A stretch of 64,000 bases of DNA, taken from Isoetes taiwanensis (lineage: Eukaryota; Streptophyta; Lycopodiopsida; Isoetales; Isoetaceae). Of the stretch, positions 56,354 to 64,000 are shown piece by piece; within the stretch, counting starts at the first letter, position 1; each line of letters begins with the position of its first letter. The notes under the pieces are model-generated. The model saw nothing but the letters and a program-made list of their open reading frames with translations, made no database searches and was not told the DNA's origin. Made by a program: the position numbers and the translations under genes. The DNA lies in NCBI GenBank assembly GCA_021234155.1, contig JAJEKV010000065.1, forward strand, positions 1,807,567 to 1,871,566, in the 5' to 3' direction.

Positions 56354-58224
56354 TGTTGACCCTAAACCTGGCTTAAAGGTCAACCACAAGGAACCAATTT
56401 GAGTTTTCACTCAAATTGGGGTTAGAACCTCCAGATCACTTAAGGTGATCAGTCTATGCAAGATAATTTCAAAGACAAGTTCAAAAATTTGAAGTTTTAT
56501 ACCTTTCCCATTTCCAGAAATTGACACCTTTGCTAAAACAGCTGTGGTGTTGATATGCAGATTGATTTTTTGAGTCAAGCACTGTAGACTTGGTCAAAAA
56601 AGTTGTAGGTAACCAACAGTAAAGCCTCTGACCAAGTCAGGAACTTAGTTTGTGAGTTATTCGAGCTCAAAGTGCAGTCAAAATTTGGTCAATAGAAGTC
56701 AAATCTAAAAGCGATTGATCGAGAGATTGGGATTTTAGAGTTGCCAAACAAATTTTGAGAATTTCCAAAGCAAATATCTTTGTAATGATGATGAGGAATA
56801 TAGGCAAATGGCCAAATTTCCATTTGGATAGGCAAAAGTAATTTTTGTGTTTGGATTTGGCAAAATCTGATCAAGAAACGATCAAAAGCAGAATGCAAAA
56901 ATTCTAACTTCGAGTTGTGAGTGGAGTTTTTGGATTTTTCAAAACATATGGGCTCAGATGTCTCAAGGATTGATGGCAAATGGGCCAAAGGCAATAAAAA
57001 GTCTGAGGGAATTTTTTGTAGATTTTTGAGCAGACGAAATTGTAAAAAAATCATACTTGAGAGATAATTTCTTCAAGTAGGCATCAAATTTCATTGATAT
57101 AGAGGTAAATCAATCATAATAATGTTGGGTAATAATACTTGATTACTTCAAAATCAACCAGGTCAATAAATAACTTCAATAGATAATTTCCAACCAAATC
57201 TCTTGGGACTTGATGGGGAGTACTTTCGAGTCTTCAAAATCCTTCTAGTCATGCTCGGCAATGATCACGGCAAAGATTTGAGCAGCTTTTGGGCCTTCAA
57301 AAACTTACGTTGTTGATTCCCTGGTATATAAGTTTGAATTTTATGATTAGGCATCTTAGGGCTTAGATTTAGGCTTAATTTGATGCTTAAGAAGCGGGGA
57401 TCGAGGTTTAGGTAGGTTTTAAGGTTTAAAAGCTTCGGTTCGGCGTGATTCGAGCTTGTTTCTAGTTTTAGGTGCCTTTCGGTTTGTATTTTACGAAGAT
57501 CTGCGCGATCGGTCATAGTATTTTTTGAAGTATAAACCATGAATATTCCAGTATTTTGAGTTTTTGAAGAACTAGACTATGGTTTGGAAGGGTTACCCAT
57601 AAAAACATTGAAGGAGTGAGCCATTGGAGCAAGGGCAACCCTAATATTTGGGGGAATATACCCGATTTTAAGCATTATGAAGGGGAATATTCCACATAAC
57701 ATGGCTTTTTTATGGCACAATGGTAAATAGGTATGGGGGGAATTTGCAAGAACATGGCATAGGAAATAAAAGGGCAAAAGCTGGATGTATTGGGAAAGAA
57801 AAATTAGGCAAGATATGATAGGGTATGCAAGAGTGAACAAAGGGAGTATAAATATAGGAAAAAAAGGCTAGGAAATTTCAAAGGGGCAAGAATAAAAATG
57901 AGTAAGAATGGCTAGGGGATGGAATCAAATACCATGGGGTCTTCCAAACTTTGAACTTCCAATCTTCAAAAAATGCCTTCCAAACTTCTTAACCCAGAAT
58001 CTCCTAGAGCATATTCTTGACTAAGCACTTTGACCTTAAATAAAGTACCTCATGTGAGTTTTGAACCTTGAGCACTTGTTGACTTGAAGAATGAACACCC
58101 TTTGACCTCCATATCAATGTTGAATGCCAAGAATCTTCCAAACTTCGACCTAGTATTCCAAGGTAAGTTGACCTAGTTTTGAATGCATGGATCACAATTA
58201 GCATGTTGCCCTTTGGGGGCAACA
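56354..58224 (-). mobile_element. Candidate 3' LTR of a Ty3/gypsy element
   Basis: On the minus strand it starts TGTTGCCCCC (58,224) and ends ..GGGTCAACA (56,354), giving the 5'-TG...CA-3' termini with a short TGTTG/CAACA inverted repeat. Length 1,871 bases, no coding. It lies downstream (minus strand) of the integrase and immediately follows 'ttttggcgaga', a purine-containing stretch where the polypurine tract should be. The matching 5' LTR would be beyond the right window edge, so the boundary cannot be verified here. The several short ORFs inside are chance. Confidence 0.5.
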
Positions 58225-59044
58225 TCTCGCCAAAACAAGAAAAAGGCTGGTCCCCTCAGCCATATAATGTCAAAAATGAATAACTAGAGGGGTCTTCAAT
58301 TTGGTACCAAGGTGTCTATGATAGAATAAGAGTGTGAAATGCAAATGTTGATGAAGTGAGTGTGAATGTGATGATGAAATGGTGTGGATGGAATATGATG
58401 AGTGAGAAAAGGCAGAAATGAGTGTGAATATGATATAGGATGATGGTGCAATGGAGATGAAGTAATTGTGCAATTGCTTGGGATTTCGCCAAAACAAGAA
58501 AATGCATGTCTTCTACTTGATCTTCAAAAGGTTGCAACTCTGCTATGATGGTAGAGATGAATGCGAGTGCTTTTCTTCTTTTGGGAATGAAAACAAGAAT
58601 AAAGGATCTGGATGGAAGGTAGGACTACTTATGACAGGTGAAAAGAATGGAAGAAGAGTGCACCTGTCATGGAAACACACAAACCAATTAGTCTCAAATC
58701 CTTGCAACTCTGCTATGATGGTAAAGGTGACTTTGCAGAGTCTTTGTAAGGTATGAAAAAAGAGAATGGGAGGATGAATGGATGGTAGGTATATTCTAAA
58801 GGCAGGATGAGAAAATGGAAGAAGGATGCTCCTGCATGTGACACTTGGTAATCATTAGTATCAATCCTGTTCTTGAGATCATGTATACTCTTTATCTGGT
58901 CAGATCATCCTAAAACATGAAACCAATTCTATTAGAGTAATGTGCTCAAAGTCAAGCTAATCTAAAAAGTCAAGCTGATTTAACTACACTAAACCTACTA
59001 TAAACTTTTAAGCTTTCAATGTAAAAAGAGGGACAAGCAAGCAT
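58225..59044 (-). other. Gypsy 3' untranslated region
   Basis: Between the integrase end and the candidate LTR, about 820 bases on the minus strand without an open frame of note. The phrase 'cgccaaaacaagaaaa' occurs twice (58,226 and 58,488), and a phrase around 'ttgcaactctgctatgatggta' occurs twice (58,532 and 58,703), indicating a local duplication. Confidence 0.5.
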
Positions 59045-60180
59045 CTTTGGTCCCAATACCTTCAGGATCACGGGGATATTGATAGGATTTGGCGGTGGCA
59101 TTCTGAAGCAACCTCTTGTAACCAATAAGAATTAATACGTAGGATCAACACTACAAAGGGCCCTTCCCAAATATTATCAAATTTTTGCGGTGAATCCTCC
59201 TTTGACTTGTTCCATTTGAGAACAAGCTCTCCTTTCTTAAAGGTGCCTTGTATTTTGTGTGCAGCCTTGAATGCAGCCAGATCTTTAGTCTTTTTCAGCA
59301 AGTTTGTGTTCTCAGCTTCCATTCTGTACTCATCCAAATGTAACAGGGCATCCAGTCTTTCCTGTAAGGCATGTTCAAAGGTAAGCACAATTTGTGAGCT
59401 AATCTCAAGGAAGGTAATTCAAGTTCTACTGGTAGAACTGCTTCTATGCCATAAACCAAATTGAAAGGTGTATGATTTGTAGCTGTTTTGATAGTGACTC
59501 TATAAGCCCAAAGTGCATCCACTATTTTGATATGCCAATCCCTTTTGTTAATCTCCACTGTTTTCTGCAAAATATTTTTCAACACTTTATTAGTAGATTC
59601 AGCTTGTCCATTACCCTGAGGATAATATGAAGAACTTTTGGTGTGCTTGACCTTCAAAATGCTCAACAAATTAGCAATGACTTCATTAACAAAGGGGGTA
59701 CCTCTATCAGAATATATCTGGAAAGGAATACCAAATCTGGAGCAAACAAATTCATGTAAAAACCTTGCAGTTGTGAGGGCATTAGCTTGCCTCAAAGGTA
59801 TAGCCTCTGCCCACTTAGTAAAATAATCTGTAGCCACAATAATATGCTGGTGTTGACCTGTAGAAGAAGGATTAATGGGACCAATATAATCTAGTCCCAG
59901 TTTGAAAGGGTCACGGAGATATGATAGGATTCAAGGCGGTGGCAATAAAATTCTTTTACTAAAATTTGACATTGATGGCAAGTTTTTATAACCTCATAGC
60001 AATCTCTAAAAGCAGTAGGCCAATAATATCAGGACACACGAGAATCTTTTTGCGGTGGTATCCCCAACAAAATGTCCTCCACGGATACCTTTATGCATCT
60101 CTCTAATAATCAAAGGCGATTCTTCTTCACTTACACACCTCGTGAAGATTCCATCCCATTAACTTTGCATAAGACATTTT
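59045..60180 (-). pseudogene. Ty3/gypsy integrase
   Basis: The longest piece (59,837-59,295) opens 'ATDYFTKWAEAIPLRQ' (first catalytic D), has 'IYSDRGTPFVNEVIANLL' (second D) and 'YYPQGNGQAESTNKVLKN' (catalytic E), with 35 residues between second D and E, the DD35E spacing. Upstream in other frames, 'EMHKGIRGGHFVGDTTAKR' and a 'CHQC' pair near 59,980 form the HHCC zinc domain. Downstream (59,388-59,068), 'FKKGELVLKWN' and 'KFDNIWEGPFVV' form the C-terminal DNA-binding fold. Frameshifts occur between zinc domain and core, and at 59,300. It inserts element cDNA into the genome. This copy is broken. Confidence 0.85.
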
Positions 60181-60499
60181 GTATCAGCTTGAATTATGCA
60201 CTTGTCCTTAAGTCTTCTTTTTGACTTGGGTGAGGTTTGGAGAGGTGATTCCATGTTGTAAAAATCTCTAATAGGTTCTTTGCCATCCTCCTTGGGCTTG
60301 ATTTCCACTGAGTTACTTCCAAGTGTGCTCTCTTTGCAAGTGAAGTGTCGATAGTATTCAATTCATCCTCATGATCAAAAATATATAAGGCAAGTAGAGG
60401 CTAGGATTTCGTGTCAAGTGCAACTCTTTTAATAACTTTGCAACTTACAAGCCCATCTGGATCTTTGGTTTATTAGTTGCCTTACCAAATAGCAAACCC

Positions 60500-60755
60500 A
60501 TTGGGTTTTGCTTCATATGAACTTGAACTGGCTCTTTAGAAGCAAATGCCCTTGCCTATTGATGAGAAACATGAGAGCGTGACACTTTTTTTCTATTCTA
60601 GTGTATCTCTCTTCAAAAGCGGACCATTGTTTGCTTGCAAAGACTATAGTATGCTTGTCTGTAAAATGGCTAAACCTATGGCCTTTTTGGTACTTGATGA
60701 TATAAACTTCAAATGGCATGCTTTCGGATCTGGTTTTTTCAAAGAGTAGCTTCAC
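60500..60755 (-). pseudogene. Ty3/gypsy RNase H (canonical position, next to integrase)
   Basis: Minus-strand frame reads 'PFEVYI', 'QKGHRFSHF', 'TIVFASKQWSAFEERYTRIE' and 'KKCHALMFLINR'. It matches the gypsy RNase H pattern 'pF.v..DAS..a.GavL.Q......HPi.faSr.Ls..E..Y...ErE.La.vf.l..fr.yL'. The catalytic glutamate region (ERYTRIEKK) is kept, while the first aspartate (DAS) is not seen. It is read directly into the integrase zinc region on the same strand, as normal for Ty3/gypsy pol. Confidence 0.65.
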
Positions 60756-60959
60756 ATATAGATGAAATGAGAAAATCAAAAGCCTCTTGGCATTACGAAG
60801 TCCATGTAATAGGAAAGAAGAAATGAGGGCAACTTCGTCATGTGAGGTTTCTTTGAACCTACTAGTTCTATAAGATTTGTGCGAGGCTCTGAGATGCCAA
60901 AAGCGAGGGAAGTAATGGTGGTACAAACGGAAGCATGGGCCGAGATCCATAGACTCTTT

Positions 60960-61375
60960 GAGCCTAATAAGTTTGTTCGAGCAATCCGGAAAATCAACAT
61001 TACCATTACCTCCTATTTCTCCTCAAGAAATAGCTCCACCTCCTCAACAAAAGTATGGTAAGAAAGATCAAGATCACGGATGAGTTGGATGTTTTTCTTG
61101 AAAAATTCCAAAGTAAGTGTGGATTTATTTACCTTACTAAAAATTGCCTGGTTATAGAAAAAGTTATTACAACAAACTACTTTTAGTGGTGGTGGCTTGT
61201 GTAGGTGTTGCAAATGCTAGTAATCTTATTTTAGCTCAAAATGAAGAAGATCCAGGTGCATTTATGTGTTCAGCCACCCTAGGAGGTTATTCTTTTTCCA
61301 ATGTGTTGCTGGATGGGGGCTCACCTCTAAATATCATGCGTAGCGGCCAATTTTATTGTTGTTGCCTTTGAAGAT
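60960..61375 (+). pseudogene. Ty3/gypsy gag-pol linker and aspartic protease, inverted
   Basis: On the plus strand, opposite to the integrase: a proline-rich linker 'SGKSTLPLPPISPQEIAPPP' and 'QQKYGKKDQDH' at 60,980-61,077, then 'DELDVFLEKF' and, after a gap, 'GAFMCSATLGGYSFSNVLLD' then 'GGSPLNIM' at about 61,255-61,340. DGG at 61,312-61,320 is the D-[TSG]-G active-site motif, and the 'v.iDgGSs.NI' layout is that of Tat/Athila-like proteases. A frame change follows at 61,370, where 'LLGRRWMASE' continues (about 61,405). Confidence 0.65.
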
Positions 61376-61654
61376 TTAGGAGAAGATGCAGATATATATT
61401 ATCTCCTGCTAGGGAGAAGGTGGATGGCTTCTGAGTTGATGCTAGACCAATGCAGTGCGAAGGGAGATGCACCATTTCAAATGGCACTCAAGTAGCCACA
61501 ATTTACAATCGGGATGGTTCTTGGCCCGAGGGGAAGAGGTACATTTTGTTAAAGAAATGCTTATAGAAGAGCCCCTAGGATCTTATAGTTTAGCAACCCC
61601 TAGCACAAAGGAAAGCAGACACGATTCCTTTGATTAGAAGTGTGCACTACCTTA

Positions 61655-62075
61655 GAATGGGAAAAAAGGATGTTTGTGGTTTGATGGAGGGATTTCAAAA
61701 AAATGAGTGTGGCTTCATCTGCTGACCATCTTTGAAGGATACCTCAATAAACTCTTGGCTAAGGTAGGAAGGATTTTTCCCCAAATCACTTCTAATGTAG
61801 CATAGTACAAGGCTTTGATTCTTGGTCTTCAAGAACCCAAGGCTATGGATATTTCAATCATACACATCTATGGAGATTCTCGGTTAGTGTGCGGGGACGA
61901 GGTTAATGGTGAGTATCAGGCCAAGAATCTGACATGGAATCCTTGAGAAATCGGGTAATGGGAATGCTTGCTTATTTTACTTCTTGGGAAATTACTCATA
62001 TCCCAAAGGGAGCAATTGGGAAAGGCGATGCTTTGTCTTGGGGATACTTTAATGACTTATCTATCGAGGGAGCTA
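61655..62075 (+). pseudogene. Plant-type (aRNH-like) RNase H located upstream of RT
   Basis: 'LWFDGGISK' at 61,674-61,700 (first catalytic D), then 'YKALILGLQEPKAMDISIIH' and 'IYGDSRLVCG' at 61,806-61,892 (catalytic D), 'VNGEYQAKN', 'DMESLRNRVMGMLAYFTSWE' and 'ITHIPKGAIGKGDALSWG' (last D) to about 62,045. The layout is that of the archaeal/plant RNase HI type acquired by Tat-lineage gypsy elements. The catalytic glutamate codon of the expected AEYKA motif is TAG at 61,803-61,805. A one-base frameshift occurs near 61,895-61,930. It stands between protease and RT on the plus strand, while a canonical RNase H stands next to integrase on the minus strand. Confidence 0.7.
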
Positions 62076-63130
62076 TCGAAGAAGATCTTGATGAGGATGA
62101 GGCTAAGGAATTCTATCCTATATTAGTTATAAATGCATCACAAAAAAAGGCAACCAATGAGGTTATAATTAATAAAATGGCCGACAAAAGAACTACGTTT
62201 GTAGGAGATCTCTTTGACACACAAAAAACAAGGAAGAAATTACCAAATTCTTTGAAGAGAGAAATGATGTGTTTGCTTGGGATTATTAAAGAGCTCATTG
62301 GTATTAAAGGAAGAGGTATGTCGGTTTGAAATTAAAATTAAAGAAGGTTGTAAGCTTTGTTTTCGAGGAAGTTAAGGAGGATCAATGCCTCACTTTTAGA
62401 TCTAATTAAGGAAGAGTTGCATAAAATGTTGGATGCGAGGTGTTATTGTGGAAATTATTAATCTGAATGGGTGTCGTGCATTGTTCGAGAAAAAAAAAAA
62501 ATGGTGCCTTGAGAATTTGTATAGATTATCGAGACTTGAATAAAGCCACCATAAAAGATTGTTATCCTTTACCCTTTTTAGAAGAAATTTTTATATCTTT
62601 GTTGGGGAAAAGACATGTACTCATTTTGGATGGTTTTCGGGGTTTAATCAGATCAGCATCAAGGAGGAAGATCAGCCAAAGACTTCATTTATCACTCCTT
62701 GGGGCACATATGCTATGAAAGAATGCCATTTGGCCTAATGAATACTTGACCACTTTCAAAAAGCAATGGATGTTATTTTTCAAGACCATGTCTGCTGAAG
62801 AGTTTAGGGTGTATTTAGATGATCTTTGTTTGGGCTCTCATTCTACTAACCATGTGGAATTACTTGCAAAACTTTGCTCTTTATCGGGGACTTCAGGAGT
62901 CAATCTAAATCCAAAAAATGTATCTTTTTGCATCTAAAAGAGGCATTTGTTAGGACATGAAGTATCCAGCCAAGGTATTAGGGTTGCTCGGGATAAGATT
63001 GAAGCTCTCAAGAAGTTAGCACCTCCCAAGAACTTGAAGCGAGGTTAAAAGTTTCATTGGTATGGACGAGTTTTCTTAGAATGTACATTCCAAATTTTGC
63101 TCATATTTGAGTCCCATCTCTAAGTTGACG
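62076..63130 (+). pseudogene. Ty3/gypsy reverse transcriptase, inverted
   Basis: Acidic linker 'LDEDEAKEFYPILVINASQK' to 62,160, then 'MCLLGIIKELIGIK' and other-frame 'LVDAGVI'-like text to 62,460. 'KNGALRICIDYRDLNKATIK' and 'DCYPLPFLEEI' at 62,497-62,585 (fingers and motif 1-2), 'HVLILDGF' with motif A aspartate near 62,625, 'RVYLDDLCLGSHSTNHVELL' at 62,806-62,865 (YLDD catalytic box at 62,812-62,823), 'GHEVSSQGIRVARDKIEAL' and 'LAPPKNL' at 62,953-63,045, 'SKLT' near 63,125. At least five frame changes. It belongs with the protease and the upstream RNase H on the plus strand. Gypsy flanks on both sides are minus strand. Confidence 0.85.
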
Positions 63131-64000
63131 GGGTAGGTAAATTTTCCAAATCGAGAAACAAGCTGCTTGGCAAAATATTCTTTAATGATTACACCTAAAA
63201 GGTCGGTATGGCCAATTTCTTTGCAAAAAAAGCACATCTTGGACCTCCCTACCAAAATGACCTTTCTTTTTACATTTAGGACATATTTGCCAATAACAAA
63301 TATAAATTTGGATGTGAAGTTTGTTACAATGAATACACTCGGGATAAGTTCTACATTACGCTTGCTTTGAGCTCCACAAGTTGCTTAGTTATACGCTAAA
63401 GCCTCGAGTTACCTTTGTCAAGTCGGCTTTGACCTCTGAGATTTGAGAATCGGCCTCTTCCTCTTTGGTCTTTTTCTTTTCTTTATACACAACATAGATA
63501 GGAGCAGTGGTGATGTTCATAAGGGCCATCGGTGGCATCGGGGTAAAAAGGGTCATCTTTGAAAGCTATGATGTTTTCTAGTAGGATAGAGAGCATTTTG
63601 GTCAATTCAGTAGTCTTGGCAAAAACTTTGTAGATGGAGTCAAAACCTTACCGGCTTGTATCTTGATAAGCTTTCTATGAATTTCTGGTCTAGAAGATAG
63701 GCCTTTGATAAAAGAGGATACCAAAAAGCGTGGGGAACGGTAACTTGGCATTTCGACATCTACTCATGAAGGTCTTTGAATCTTTCCTTATCTTGACTAA
63801 CACTTTCACCTGCATAAATGGAAAATTTTTGCAATTCATTAACAAGATCCTTAGGAGCTGACAAGCTTTCCAAACTGTCTAAAACTTAGTAACAAGATCA
63901 TCCCAAGAAGTGGTTCCCATAAGCTTTTCATAAGTCGGTAAGCACCAGCTTCACTATCCTCTTTAAAACACTTTTCAAATTGTGAGAACTTGCACCCTTT
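63131..64000 (-). pseudogene. Ty3/gypsy gag with zinc knuckles, running off the right edge
   Basis: Minus strand from the window edge: 'GCKFSQFEKCFKEDSEAGAY' and 'RLMKSLWEPLL', then 'LSAPKDLVNELQKFSIYAGE' and 'SVSQDKERFKDLHE' (63,865-63,770), resembling the '..L......f.i...Es....eRF..l' part of gag. Later 'YKEKKKTKEEEADSQ' and 'ISEVKADLTKVTRGF' (coiled coil, about 63,500-63,420), then 'CIHCNKLHIQIYICYWQICP' and 'KCKKKGHFG' and 'MCFFCKEIGHTD' (63,350-63,190), CCHC-like knuckles. Frames change several times. The 5' LTR and start of gag are outside the window. Confidence 0.7.

Noticed and set aside
57265-58537. Minus-strand ORFs of 70-90 codons
   Set aside because: They lie in the candidate gypsy LTR and 3' untranslated region, are low-complexity and have no domain.

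Overview
The window looks like gene-poor, repeat-dominated nuclear DNA of a land plant. ZYP1-like coiled-coil exons, PPR motifs, plant L1 LINEs and a Tat-like Ty3/gypsy element all point to plants. Several non-L1 LINEs and PLS-type PPR debris would suit a fern or other seed-free lineage, but that is inference. Most DNA is AT-rich. The exception is LINE copies A and B, which are GC-rich and riddled with stops. I see no clearly intact host gene.

Layout. 1-17.5 kb: copies of one non-L1 LINE lineage (3' fragment E at 1.04 kb; A, + strand, 3.0-8.0 kb; B, - strand, 10.0-12.1 kb; C, + strand, 14.4-17.0 kb). C sits inside a repeat, R, whose uninterrupted paralogue is at 47.25-47.82 kb. 17.5-27.2 kb: a solo SINE tail, a 5'-truncated L1, a (TTG)n microsatellite, a cluster of six tRNA-like SINE heads, LINE 3' fragment F, and a poly(A)-ended block. 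27.7-28.3 kb: two adjacent exons resembling the GTPase LSG1. 29.9-35.0 kb: a decayed PPR gene split by a near full-length LINE (D). 35.5-37.6 kb: a 2.1-kb minisatellite of ~19-bp units. 38.2-39.3 kb: a ~1.1-kb foldback. 40.4-42.5 kb: decayed ZYP1-like exons, C-terminal part on + and N-terminal part on -. 42.9-47 kb: L1 C-terminal piece, two adjacent 82-bp-arm hairpins, a copia-like gag scrap. 48.1-56.3 kb: a plant L1 interrupted by a probable hAT-like insertion. 56.35-64 kb: a Ty3/gypsy element on - whose PR-RNase H-RT block is inverted relative to its gag, RNase H-integrase and LTR.

Nothing here acts as a pathway. The coherent story is nested insertion and rearrangement. The most unusual observations are the inverted block in the gypsy element, a plant-type RNase H lying between protease and RT, the inverted ZYP1 fragments, and a shared 3' hairpin plus (TTCC)n tail in the non-L1 LINEs. 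I did not find a convincing new biological system. All repairs of frame are my reading by eye, without alignment tools.
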